Positions 9,939 to 20,864 of a stretch of DNA of 64,000 bases are shown in pieces. Source of the stretch: Pontederia crassipes (taxonomy: Eukaryota; Streptophyta; Magnoliopsida; Commelinales; Pontederiaceae). Numbering within the stretch: the stretch's first letter is position 1; each line of letters starts with the position of its first letter. Made by a program: the position numbers and the translations under genes. The notes under the pieces were generated by a model. That model saw only the letters and a program-made list of their open reading frames with translations. It was not told where the DNA came from and did not search any database. The stretch lies in contig CM060195.1 in assembly GCA_030549335.1 (NCBI GenBank), forward strand, positions 46,878,991 through 46,942,990, in the 5' to 3' direction.

Positions 9939-12508
9939 CTCCTTACCAATGATTGATGATCTTTTCGACCAATTATCATCGGCATCGGTTTTCTCTAAGA
10001 TCGACCTAAGGAGTTGTTACCACCAATTAAGAATAGTCGAGCAAGATATTCTCAAAATGACATTTCGTTCAAGGTATGGACACTATGAGTTTTTGGTTAT
10101 GCCTTTTGGACTAACAAATGCGCCCACCGCATTCATGGATCTGATGAATAGGGTTTTCAGTCCATACTTGGACAAATTTGTGATCGTACTTGTGGATAAC
10201 ATCCTCCTCTACTCATCAAGCCCGGAAGAGCATAGAGAACATCTCTGCATTGTGTTAAAAACCTTGAGAAGGGACAAGCTCTACGCCAAGTTTTCTAAAT
10301 GTAAATTTTGGCTTAAAGAGTGATGTTTCTTGGACATATTGTGTCAAAACACGGAGTGGCCATGGATCCGACTAAAATTGAAGCAGTGACTAATTGGAAT
10401 AGGTCCAAGAATATGACCAAGATTAAGAGTTTCTTGGGACTTGCCGGATATTATAGAAGGTTTATCCAATTTTTCTTCAAGATTGTCGCACATATGACAA
10501 AGTTGACGAGAAAAGATGATAAGTTTATATGGTCACAAGCATGTGAAGCAAGCTTCCAAGAACTCAAGAGGAGACTTGCAACAGCACCATTCCTAGTCAT
10601 TCCCTCGGGAAGTGGAGGCTATGTCATCTATAGTGATGCTTGTGGTATAGGATTAGGACGTGGACTTATGCAATATGGCAAATTGGTTGCGTATGCTTCA
10701 CGGCAATTGAAGAAGCATGGAGTCAAGTATATAACTCATGATCTAGAGTTAGCGGCAGTTGTATTTGCATTGAAGATATGACGCCACTACTTGTATGGTG
10801 AAGCACGGATCACAAAAGCAAGTATGTGTTCTCCTAAATGGAATTGAACATGAGACAAAGAAGATGACTTGAATTCCTTAAGGACTATGAGTTCGATATA
10901 TTGTACCATCCCGGAAAGACTAATGTAATAGCTGATGCACTAAGTCGCAAGTGGGAAGGATCACTTGGATATTTAAGTGTGCACAAGTGGAATCTTGTGA
11001 AAAGTATAGTGCAATAGGCCCCAAGCATTTGTGGCCAAAGGATCATGTGTATGATTCATCATGTAATCGAATATGAGAAGAATCGTTGAAGCTCAACGAA
11101 GAGACTCGAAATATGCTAGAATGATCAATGTATATAAAAGAGAAAGAAATCACTTCAAGTATGACGAAAATGGAGCAATTATGTACAAGAACCGTATGTG
11201 AGTTCCAAAAGACAAGGCACTAAGAAGAGAGATTTTAGATGAACATCACAAGTCCGAATTCTTAATTCATCCCGGAAGTACCAAAATGTTCAAGAACTTG
11301 CAAAATAATTTTTGGTGAAAAGACATGAAGAAAAAGGTGGCCAAGTATATAGCTAAGTGTATAGTTTGCCAACAAGTTAGGATTGAACATCGAAGGTCTT
11401 GTGACAAGTTACAACATTACCGATTCCGGAATGGAAATGACAAAGTATTTCTATGAACTTTGTGGTAGGATTACCTCGAACCCAGAAAGAACATGATGCA
11501 ATTTGGGTTGTAGTGGACCGTTTGATGAAGCCGGCTCACTTTATTCCTATAAAAGTGAGTTAATCCATGGAAAGCATAGTAGAGCTATATGTGAATGAGA
11601 TTATTCGTTTGCACGAAATTTCAGTTTCTATCATTTCGGATAGAGATCCAAGATTCATTTCAAGATTTTGAAAAGGTCTTCAAAATGCTTTTGGAACAAG
11701 GCTAAATTTTAGTACGGCATTTCATCCTCAAACCGACAGCCAAAGTGAAAAAACAATCCAAACTCTTGAGGATATGCTTAGAGTTTGTGCTTTAAATTGG
11801 CATGAAAATTGGGATGACCACCTTCTTTTGATGGAATTTGCTTATAACAATAGTTATCACTCAAGTATCAAGATGACACCATTTGAAGCTCTATATGGTA
11901 GGCCTTGTCGTTCTCCGGCATGTTGGAGTGAAATTAGAGAAGAAAGATATCTTGGACCGGATTTGATCCATATGTATGTTGATAAAGTGAAACTTATCAA
12001 GCAAAGGATGTTAGTGGCACAAAGTAAATAAAAGAATTATGCGAATTTGAGAAGACGAGAGCAACTTTATGAAGTTGGTGATCATGTAATGCTCAAAGTC
12101 TCACCAATCATGGGTGTCATGAGATTTAGCAAGAAAGAAAAATTGACGCCAAGATATATTGGACCTTTTGAAATTCTAAAGGAAGTTGGTGAAGCGGCTT
12201 ACAAGTTAGCACTACCACCTTCGTATGCAAGATTTCACAATGTCTTTCATGTGTCAATGCTCCAAAAATATGTTCATGATGAAGCAAATGTGATCCGAAT
12301 TGAAGAGCCGAATATCAAAGAGGACTTGACACATGTGGAGCAATCTATTAAAATTATAGATTATCAAGTGAAGCATCTCAAGAACAAGATCATACCTATT
12401 GTCAAAGTGGCATGGAAGCACCACCATGGACAAGAAGCAATATGGGAACTCGAAGAAGAAATGCGAGAGAAGTTTTCGAATCTTTTCGATAAGCAATTTA
12501 AGTTTTAG
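9003..12508 (+). pseudogene. Ty3/gypsy chromovirus pol (RT, RNase H, integrase, chromodomain), degenerate
   Basis: The coding order is plant chromovirus: protease-RT linker, RT (9772-10323), RNase H (to about 10780), the integrase zinc-binding region (HHKSEFLIHPGSTKM, KCIVCQQV), the DDE core ([31 protein letters not shown]) and a C-terminal chromodomain (IIDYQVKHLKNKIIPIVKVAWKHH ... WELEEEM). The RT active-site box, usually VDD, reads [10 protein letters not shown], so a catalytic Asp is lost. A 1-nt frameshift lies near 10318. TGA replaces an expected Trp at about 10779, and other stops break the integrase (for example near 11318). The integrase C-terminus and chromodomain are open (11774-12031, 12047-12508). 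Gag and protease are absent. It is not functional. Confidence 0.9.
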
Positions 12509-12532
12509 TAAAATTCGAGAACGAATTTTTAT

Positions 12533-12547
12533 TTAAGAGGGGTAGGT
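12533..12547 (+). other. Polypurine tract of the chromovirus
   Basis: A purine-rich AAGAGGGGTAGG-type run sits directly before the LTR start TGTAACATCC, as expected for plus-strand priming. Confidence 0.75.
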
Positions 12548-14837
12548 TGTAACATCCGAATAAATCAAAAAAAAGAGGGGAAAACAACTTAAAGAAGCCC
12601 ACAAGCACCAGCCCACGAAGCCCACATCACTTAAGCTATGCCCTAAGTTAAAAGAAACTTTACTTTCCACCTAACCACACTCTCACTCCCTCTCATTTGA
12701 TCAGCCGACACACCCCCAAAAGACCCCCATCTGCTATAGTAAACTACTCTCTCATCATCTTTCTCCCAAGAAGTATTCGGCCAGTACCTCCAAGCCTCCT
12801 GGAGCTACAGTGTAGCTATAGTAATCCTCCATTTTATCTCACCTCACACATTAGCTCTCTTCCTCACCTCTTACACACGTTTTCTTATTGTAGCAGCCCC
12901 TCTTGAGCTTGTGGACAGCAACTTCAAGAAGGGAGAAGGAACTATTGGAGCTAGAGAAAGGAGGAGAGAAAAGTGAGGAAGAAGTTAGGTTTAAGGACTT
13001 TTAATCAAGGTATGTTTGAGGGGATCCAATCATCCTAAACCTCTCCCTAATGATGTTTAATTGTATGGACTAGGGCATGAAGAACAAACCGCTTGTTCTT
13101 GGAGTGAAGGTTTAGGAAATATGCATTTGTTGATTGATATTATCCATGTTACTATTCTATTCCTAAACATGATTAGAATCTAATGTGCTTCATGTATTAT
13201 TATGCTTATTGTTCCATTGCTATTCACATCTAGATATGAGGATGTCCATTGTTGCTCATGTTAGCTTAAGAAGGAAATTGTCTAATACTTATGTGCATAT
13301 ATGAAGTGATTAATGTCTTTATGTGAAAACTTCATTTACTTCACTATTAGGATTTCAAAATGTTGTGGAATGTTTCATATGTTGTTTGGAATCACTTATG
13401 TGTTCAATATGTCAATGTATGCAAGATTACGAAGAAAAGATGTAAAAATTGTGTGTTTGTCGTCCAAGAACGAGCGACCGATAGTGTGCAAGATTATGAA
13501 GAAAAGATGTAAAAATCATGTGTTTGTCGTCCCAGAACGAGCGACCGATACATTATCGATTGATCATTCTAGAGACAAAATGGTCTCGAACTCTGTCCAA
13601 CGGTCGTCCGATTTGGAATAGCCGTTACATTCTGTGATTAGCGGTCGACCGAACGTCTAGTTGCGATCGTCGAAAAGTCATGTAACGGTCAACCGATATC
13701 CCAGCAGTCGTCCGATTTGAGTAGTCGTTGCCCACTATGATTAGCGGTCGACCGAATACCCTATTTCGATCGTCCGAAAGACCTACAATGGTCAACTGAT
13801 ATTCCAACGATCGACCGATATTCCAACGGTCGTCCGATCTAAAGAGTCATCACTCACTATGATTAGCGGTCGACCGAATGTCCTATTTCGGTCGTCTGAA
13901 AGCCTGATAATGGTCAACCGATATCAAAACGATTGTCTGTTACCTGAGTCCAGCGATCGACCGGAAGTGAGAACGGTCGTCCGTTCTGGGCGGATGATTG
14001 GTTATGATTGAATGTCCACACTTAGTATGATTTGAAGTTATGTATGATCTTAAATATGACTAAAACATGCAACATGTATTGAATGATTGTACGTATTGAT
14101 GAATGCAATTAAAAGATGGATTGACGTGAAGTGACTTATTGTAAATGAGGAGGGGAAAGGGTTCCACCCCTAAGTGGTGGCATTTTCCGGGGAAACGAGT
14201 TTCACCCTTGAGTGTGGCGTTTCCATAAGTCGAGACAAGTTCCACTCTTAAGTGTAGCGTCTCTATTGGGCCTACGCGGAACCAGGAGAGGAGTTCCACC
14301 CTCGAGTGTGGTGTCTCTATTGACTATCGCGAATCCAATCTTAGCCTAGTTAACCATTTCTCATGAATTCAACATGGTCTTCCCAATCAACAAGATAAGA
14401 AAGTATCTAAGCAAATATAAAAGACGAAAAGATGAATGATGAATGACTTGTAACATAAAGTTAAAGATGATAAAGTATGAAGAAGTATGCATCTATAAGG
14501 ATGCAATATGAATGTCCACTTGTCACATCATATCATGACATGAATAAAGATGACAAAGTAAAGTAAGATAAGATTATGATATGCATAATGATAAGTATGA
14601 TGATAAATTATGGTATTCTTGACCTGAAGAACTCTTTATGTTTATGAACCCATGGGTCAATTTATGTATCTTGAGATTTTATTTAATTATGAAGTCTTTC
14701 GTTGTTTTACGTTATTATTGGTTTATGTTATTATTATTATGTTTCTGCTACAAAGTTTTTATGTAATTAGGTCATGTTTAAGTGATGTCACCTAGGGTTC
14801 GACAACTAAAATGAGGCTGAATTTTGGGGGCGTTACA
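12548..14837 (+). repeat. Chromovirus 3' LTR (2290 bp)
   Basis: It starts TGTAACATCC right after the PPT and ends GGGGGCGTTACA right before the TTATT duplication. The length suits large chromovirus LTRs. Inside are a short duplicated segment (13424-13552), an array of CGGTCGACCGA-type palindromes (13480-13990) and about four repeats of a GTTCCACCCTTGAGTGTGGCG-like motif (14150-14310). No matching 5' LTR exists in the window. Confidence 0.85.
13424..13990 (+). repeat. Palindromic CGGTCG(A/T)CCGA array in the LTR
   Basis: More than a dozen variants of CGGTCGACCGA, CGGTCGTCCGA and CGGTCAACCGA occur here, in a higher-order unit of roughly 120 bp repeated about three times (starting near 13600, 13715 and 13835). 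A separate tandem pair of about 65 bp lies at 13424-13552. CpG density is far above the surroundings. Confidence 0.8.
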
Positions 14838-14842
14838 TTATT
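14838..14842 (+). repeat. Target-site duplication TTATT, right copy
   Basis: Matches 8536-8540 and abuts the LTR end GTTACA. Confidence 0.9.
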
Positions 14843-16118
14843 TGTAATCTAAAAGATTTATTTGCACATGGTGATTTCCATGAAGAGTACAAAAAATGGA
14901 TAGATAAAAGTGAAAGCATCGAAGAATTCAAAAATGAATGGATAGCCTTGAAAGAGAAATATGACATTCCAAATTATCATTGGTTAGTTGGCATGTATAA
15001 TAAGCGTCATCATTGGGTACCGATTTATTTTCGGGACCAATTTTGTGTAGGCATGCGTACTACTCAAAGATCTGAGAGTATGAACTCTTTTTTTATGGCT
15101 TTGTGAACTCCAGCACCTCATTTATAGAATTTGTACAACAATATGAACAATCTATTGCATGTCATTGTGAGGCGAAAGAAAGCAGATTTTATGACTTTGA
15201 ACTCTTCAGCTGTGTTATTTATCATAAATTTGTTAGAAAAACATGCTGGGTCAATTTATACTCAAAAGGTGTTTTTCAAGTTTCAAGAAGAATTTATGAG
15301 CTTTGCTTACTATTCCACACAGAAAATATCAAAAGATTGTCAAAAGATGATATATTTAATATATCGAATGGGTGCAAAAGATAGCCGAGGGAAAACTGTA
15401 GAATATAGTCAAGGAGAAAAGATCTCTATAACATGTTCTTGCAAAAAGTTTGAGCGGGAAGGAATTTTTTGTTCGCATATCATAAATGTTCTCTATAAAC
15501 AAGGAGTTACAAGATTGCCTGAAGAGTATATTCTCCATCGTTGAACGATTAATGCTCGTCATGCGACAACGCATGGGTTGCATGATAGTCACTCTATTTC
15601 TATGAATGAAGAACAACACATAACACCTATGCAGGAATGGGCATGACATGCAGGAATGGGTTTGCATTCCTCTAGTCATTTAAAGTATGGAATATCAACT
15701 ATAGTGGAGCTTATTAAGAATTTAGAAAATATGGAAATTGAAGATAAAAGGGAGAAAGATGAAAGTGTGAATGATAATCAACCAAAGGATAGTGCTGCCA
15801 TTGTCCCAAGTTCACAAGATTTTGACTTTGTTATTCGAGACCTTATTCATGTGAAATCTAAAGGATTCCCAAGAAAGATGACTAGAATTAAATCTAGTAT
15901 TGAGGTGTCGATGTCTCAAAACCAGTCTAGAAACACATGCAGAAAATGTGGGAAAAAGGGTCATAATACTCGCTCTTGCCAGATGTTCAAGGTGAATATG
16001 TATGCTATTAAAAAAGAATATGTTTTAATTCTCTTTTGCATTGATTCTTCAAGTAATTTCTTATTTATGTTTTGAATAGGTTTCACTGGATACCAACATT
16101 ACAAACATTGATTCATGA
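14838..16118 (+). pseudogene. FAR1-type MULE transposase, C-terminal part
   Basis: The frame broken at 8540 resumes here (NLKDLFAHGDFHEEYKKW). The conserved TTQRSESMNSFF motif follows, then frame changes near 15093 and 15165, then the SWIM zinc finger (CSCKKFEREGIFCSHII, C-x-C ... C-x-H) at about 15435-15485. A TGA replaces the expected Trp at 15542. A CCHC zinc knuckle (CRKCGKKGHNTRSC, about 15940-15980) ends the exon at 15991. A last exon, 16080-16118, finishes the protein (VSLDTNITNIDS). SWIM finger and knuckle are standard for FAR1/MURA transposases. With three or more frame changes and at least two Trp-to-stop changes the gene is dead. Confidence 0.85.
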
Positions 16119-16844
16119 GCACAATATGCATGAAGACCACTTTTGGAGGTTATAAGTTAGTAGCCTTTACAATTTAGTAGCCTTTTTAATCCTTTTATAA
16201 CCTTTATGTCTTTATGTCTTCTTATAATCTTTGTCTTCTTTATTTTTCAGATAAGTACGACAAACTAGTGCTTACATTGACAAACGAAGAGGATTACTTC
16301 AAGTTTGGCGAATGGATATCTTTTTTTACTTAAACCAATGTACTTGTGTTAAACTAGTGACTTAAACTAGTGCTTATTGTGTTAAACTAGTGTGCTTGTT
16401 GTTCTTTTCCCTCAGATATTTAGTATTCCCTGTGGAGGAATAGGTTTCCTGGAGATCTCTTTTGTTCACATTTTAAGCCATATTTGTTTCCTGGAGATCT
16501 CCAGTTGCAATGAGTATATTTTCTCTTTAGTTGCCATGCCATATTTGTATATACATGCTGCTGGATTGTGGCAAACTCTATCATCTATAATGATGAGGTT
16601 CTGCTCTCTAACAATTCTTGACATTTTCTGAGTTCTTTTGATTTTTGATAGAGGTGGATGATAAAAAATGAATCAACATGCCTAAACGATGGTAGAAAAT
16701 TTGGCCACCATGCTTGAGTGAAAGGGGCAAACCCCATCTTACGTACATATGTGCTTAGGATGAAAGGATTGATTAATTATGCTCATAGAAGACATTGTGT
16801 AGTATGAGGAAGTAAACAGGCACGCCAGAGTTACACCAATCTGC
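16119..16844. other. MULE interior between its two genes
   Basis: This is the 3' region of the convergent gene pair. No further coding sequence is recognised. The ORF at 16392-16631 is composition noise. Confidence 0.4.
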
Positions 16845-17000
16845 TGTAGACAAAGCAGGCACACAAAGCAGACACAATAAGTAGGCACGCCAAAGCAGGC
16901 ACATAAAGCAGACACAATAAGCAGGCACGCCAACACAGGTACACAAAGCAGATATAATAAGCAGGCACACAAAGCAGGCTAATGTTTGATGCACACAATG
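16845..17000 (+). repeat. Minisatellite in the MULE, unit about 40 bp
   Basis: About three to four imperfect copies of a unit built from AAAGCAGGCACACAAAGCAGACACAATAAGCAGGCACGCC. It lies in the intergenic zone where the two MULE genes converge and creates spurious Cys-rich ORFs on the minus strand. Confidence 0.85.
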
Positions 17001-17190
17001 CAGGCACGCCAAGAGTTACACCAATCTATTAAGATAAGAAGATACAATAACCATCAAGAAGAGACACCAATCCATATCAAGAAGATACACTACTTCATAC
17101 TTAAATAGTGTCAATTCAATGTTCCACATCATCCTTATCTCAGTGTGTCAACATTACATTTCATCATTATCACAACATGCCAGACTATGA

Positions 17191-17606
17191 CTAAAAGTTA
17201 CAAAATATATAAAACAATACTACAATCATTAACATGATCAACAATACAATCTTTTTATGTAAAAAGCCTCCTCCACATAGACTCTTCTTTTCCATTTCAA
17301 GTTGAGCTTCCAAATCATCAACCTTCTTCAATAAACCATTTATAACATTTTTTTAATGTTGTGAAAGCGATGAATCCATCCAAAGAAAATAGTCGCATGC
17401 ACCAATCCGCTAAAAAAATAGAAGTAAAAATTGTGTTAGCAATAAATAAATTAAAACAAACTAAAACAATTATATTTTAAACATACCCCAAAATTTGGAC
17501 AACCATAAAATCTTCGTTCAGGATTAGACCGAGTCCATGATAGTTTGATCACTGCTTGTTCCTGACATTCACATTCCGGAATGATTATAGAGTGGCTATC
17601 CGACAT
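17191..17606 (-). pseudogene. GRF zinc-finger, coiled-coil, membrane-tail protein carried by the MULE
   Basis: Exon 1 is 17606-17487 (40 codons from ATG) and exon 2 is 17409-17191; the intron has a GTATGT donor and a T-rich AG acceptor, phase 0. Exon 1 gives CECQEQAVIKLSWTRSNPER then RFYGCPNFG; exon 2 opens RIGACDYFLWMD. Together this is a GRF-type zinc finger (Cys12, Cys14, Cys36, Cys45, with the FYGCP and F-x-W-x-D hallmarks), a presumed nucleic-acid-binding fold. A TAA at codon 59 follows, but the same frame continues with a heptad-like helix (GLLKKVDDLEAQLEMEKK) and a hydrophobic tail (KKIVLLIMLMIVVLFYIF). That is the usual order in small plant GRF proteins. Full reading is 112 codons. 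One nonsense change seems to be the only damage, so it may be recent. Confidence 0.7.
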
Positions 17607-18463
17607 AACCTACAAGAAAATTGTATAGATGTTATCAAAGAGATGACATATGTTCTTTTTTTTTCAGAAACAACCTTATATGGAACTAAGATGCCTCATT
17701 AGACAAGAGTTCAATTCTATAATAGTCACTCAGTTTTCTCTCTAAGAAGAATCAACTTAAATCCATACTGAACTTCTACCATTAAGTGATTATATGAGCA
17801 TTTAAAAAGCAATGTCAGGATATTAACATTAGAGATTTAACATTAATAACAAAAAGTAGGCATACTTGTTCGTTCTTCGTTGAGATAGAAGTGGAGGTCA
17901 GAGGAGTGGTGCACAAATAGCAGAGGGAGAGCAAACACAAATAAGAAAAAGGAATCAGTTCAAACAAAATGGAAAAAGTAGATCTCAGAACAGGAAAACA
18001 ATGAGAAAATAGCAGATGAAGAGTTTACCTATAACTGACGAAATGCAGCACGATTGGAGGAGGGAAGCAGCAATCGGAGAAGGAGGCAAAGAGACAACAA
18101 TAAAAACTACAGGAAAAATGAAAGGGGAACACAAAAAGGAAAAAAAAAATTCAGATTAGAAATGAATAGAAAAAAACAAATCTCAAGGTAGGAAAAAATG
18201 GAAAAAAGTGCATCGTTAGTTTACCTAATGAAAAAGAAAGCAAATCTTGGAGGGGAGCGTCGACAGCACGACAACAATGATCACAGAAGGAGATGACGCG
18301 ACAACACAAGGCAACACGACAGTAGATATCGGAGAAGGAGACAGCGCGACAACAAAGTTGAGATCGGAGAACAGCAGCAATCGAAGGAGGACGGAGCAGC
18401 ACGAAAGCAGTAGTGGAGATTTTGGGAATCACTGTCACGTGTGCACTTTTTAGGGCAAGCATG
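17607..18463 (-). other. Possible 5' leader/intron region of the GRF gene
   Basis: This lies between the GRF start codon and the right TIR. A splice acceptor (TTGTAG|GTT) sits three bases before the ATG, so a leader exon nearer the TIR is likely. No domain is visible. Confidence 0.35.
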
Positions 18464-18951
18464 ATCAACAAGCAAAAAAAGAGCAGAAATAGCAACAACA
18501 ACGGAGGGATAGCGCGTACAACAGCAAGAGTTGAGGGAAAATAAAACGAAGAACACCAAAAGGAAAAAAAATTAGAATAGATCGTAGGGCAAAAAACCAG
18601 AAAAATAGCATATCAGAGAGCTGGGGGAGGAAATGACGAAGCACCATATACCGGAGGAGGGAGCAGCAACGTCGCCAGTCATCGGTGGAGGAGAACGAAA
18701 TCAGATGAGTGAGCAACAGCAAAGAGAGAAGGAAATCAGATGAGGGAGCAGTAGCACAGAGAGAAGGAAATCTCGATCACGTGTGTTCTTAGGGCATTTT
18801 GATTGGCATCTTTTCCCATTCATTCTGAGCCCTCCATCAACATTTGTACGGTCGCAATTTCTTGCCCATTTTTTCACTATCGCACAGAAATCTAAGCTCT
18901 CCCTTGACAATCGGACGGTAGAGCAACCGCTCTACATACACATTTCCCTCT
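18464..18951 (-). repeat. 3' terminal inverted repeat of the MULE
   Basis: Reverse complement of 6292-6809 with scattered substitutions. It lacks the additional palindromic segment of the left TIR. On the minus strand an ATG at 18682 starts MTGDVAAPSSG before a GGTATA donor, mirroring the left TIR. Confidence 0.85.
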
Positions 18952-19367
18952 AAAAAGGGGACCTCGCCGGCCGCCACCTCTCACCATCTTTGAGGGAGGG
19001 GAGAGAGAGGGACCCATTGCCCCCTCCTCCATCTGGCAAGAGAGAGGAGGACACTAGCCAGTAGCCACCCTTTTTTGGTCAAAGGAAAAATTGTTAGAGA
19101 ATATTAAACTTCATTATTGCCCTTATTTCTTGTTCTATCTGGAGCAAGGATATATATTCTCGGCCTCATGAAAATCTCATTCACTCTAGTATTTTGTTGA
19201 TCCGACAATTATTGCAGTAGAGCTACTAGGTTAACAAAAAAAAATTATTCGAGCAATTGTTCCAGAAGGAGGAGGTTGCTTTTGTTTTTGTTTCTATACC
19301 AACAAGCTCACTTCTGTTGCTACCACCTCCCTCCTCTCTCTTGCGCCACACAATGAGGATCGGCAAT

Positions 19368-19787
19368 TAGGAAAGTTGCTCAGGTCGGGTCGGATTGACA
19401 CTTCTTTGGGGACAAATTCGACCCGGCACTTCTTTAGGGGACAAATCTGACCCTATCCCTCGAGTGATCGGATTACCCGACCATCAAATTTTTTTAATTT
19501 GTTTTCTCCATTTTATATTTATTTAATATAAAAATTTTAATATTTATTGTATAGCATAAACTAAGTTTCCTAAATATCTAAATATTATTCTCATACTTAA
19601 AACAAATTATTTTAATATTTTTTAAAATTTTAAATCAAATATAAGGTTAAGTTTAAATAAAAAAGTAAAAAATATAAAAATTTGGATCATCGAGTCGGGT
19701 CAGGTCGACTCGAGTTGGGATTTCTCAACCCGTACAAGACCCGACCTCGGGTCGAGTCTTCAGGTTCGCCGGGCCGGAACACCCCTA
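19368..19787. mobile_element. hAT-type MITE, 420 bp
   Basis: GC-rich ends full of GGGTCGGGT/ACCCGACCC blocks surround an AT-rich core. The ends are TAGG... and ...CCTA. The flanking octamers TCGGCAAT (19360-19367) and GCGGCAAT (19788-19795) agree at 7 of 8 positions, as expected for a hAT 8-bp target duplication. The layout matches the element at 32907-33385. No coding capacity. Confidence 0.7.
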
Positions 19788-19795
19788 GCGGCAAT

Positions 19796-20864
19796 CTCAT
19801 AATAGGATTGGTATTGTATTTGATGAGTGTATATTTTTTTATTTAGGTTCAACATGCATCGTATATTTTCATATTTGAACACGTAATGCAACTTTTATAA
19901 TTCCTCCATATCTATCTTATGATTTCTAGGATATTATTACTTATTTTGATTATTTTTCATGTAGAAATCTCAGCAAACAAAATATGAGGAAATACATGTA
20001 TATGCCCTCACACGTCACGCATAGGGGCAAGTGTATACCCATACTTCGACATTTAGACGAATTTGAGAGCAGACGATGCAGTTCACCAGGACAACTATTC
20101 AAAATAGCAAACAACAAGAAAAGAATACATTTCCACGTTAATCTAGCATATTTCCTTCTACAAGATGAAGGAAGTTTTCTCCACACCTTCATGGACAGAT
20201 GTGGACAACAAAGTAGCTAGAACAGTGGACAGGTGAGAATAAGACAACCAATGAGGGACCACAAACAAATTCCTTTTGCTAGAAAAGTTGGACATGTGGC
20301 AACTATGAAGGGAGGCAACCAAGAAGGGATCACAAGAAGATTCTTTTGACTGAAAAAGTGGACATATATAAGGCAAAAAAAACTGGATAGGTGGCAAGCA
20401 GCTAAGGGAGGACTACATGCACGTTCTTTAGATGGAAAAGTTGGAAGAAGAAGACAACAAAACAACTGCATACATGAACATGTGGCACACATCCTTGGAG
20501 TATAAAATGACACGGAGGTTGCTCGTGAAGGGGTTTCCAATCTTTAAATCCATTCGACACTGCTTGTTGAATGGGGCTAAATAGGAGGCTGTTGCTAGTG
20601 GCCTCCCTACTTTTTTTTCTCCTAGTGTTTATCTACATTGATTTTTTGTCTACTTTTGCATTAAAAATAAAAAAATAGTGTAAGGTTCATTTGTTGTATT
20701 TTCTAGTTTAGTGTTATCACATTTTCTAGGTTTGAACATCCATGAAATTAGTTTTTGTTTCTAAATGATTTCAATCAAGTGTGAATTTTTCAAGTTTTGT
20801 CCCTATGAATCGACCCTTAAGTACTAATTTTAAAACTTAATTCAATATTTTTCCTGTGAAGTAA
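19796..20864. other. Intergenic DNA with a degenerate tandem repeat
   Basis: Positions 20226-20445 hold three to four diverged copies of a 60-85 bp unit (TTGGACATGTGGCAAC...GAAAAG). No gene is recognised; short ORFs across it are repeat-driven. Confidence 0.5.

Larger units (their letters stand above)
8541..14837 (+). mobile_element. Chimeric LTR-retrotransposon insertion (TRIM-like left end, chromovirus right end)
   Basis: It is a 6297-bp insertion in the MULE transposase, with TTATT on both sides. From left: a TRIM-like unit with two 181/180-bp LTRs, a 607-bp tandem duplication, Ty3/gypsy pol from the protease-RT linker to the chromodomain, a PPT and a 2290-bp LTR ending in GTTACA. The chromovirus 5' LTR, gag and protease are missing, and its own LTR (TGTAACATCC...) is unrelated to the short left LTR (TGTAAGGACC...). 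The left junction could have formed by deletion through the shared TTGTAA, or as a chimeric cDNA. Confidence 0.85.
6292..18951 (+). mobile_element. Mutator-like element (MULE) with about 500-bp TIRs and two convergent genes
   Basis: The two ends are long inverted repeats starting AGAGGGAAATG and matching for roughly 490-520 bp. Between them lie a FAR1/MULE transposase on plus (7362-8540 and 14838-16118) and a GRF zinc-finger gene on minus (17191-17606), so transcription converges inward from the TIRs. Without the 6.3-kb retrotransposon at 8541-14837 the element is about 6.4 kb. The flanking 9-mers TAAAAAAAG (6285-6293) and TAAAAAGGG (18951-18959) agree at 8 of 9 positions and could be the target duplication, but they overlap the TIR edge by a base or two. 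Both genes are broken, so the copy cannot move itself. Confidence 0.85.

Noticed and set aside
13424..13990. CRISPR-like array
   Set aside because: Repeats are degenerate, closely spaced palindromes within a plant LTR; no unique spacers of constant length and no cas genes.
7362..16118. A domesticated FHY3/FAR1 host transcription factor
   Set aside because: It lies between matching TIRs, has multiple frame changes and stops, and is split by a retrotransposon.
16739..17012. Cys/Leu-rich minus-strand ORFs resembling a small membrane protein
   Set aside because: They translate the 40-bp minisatellite and occur in two frames at once.
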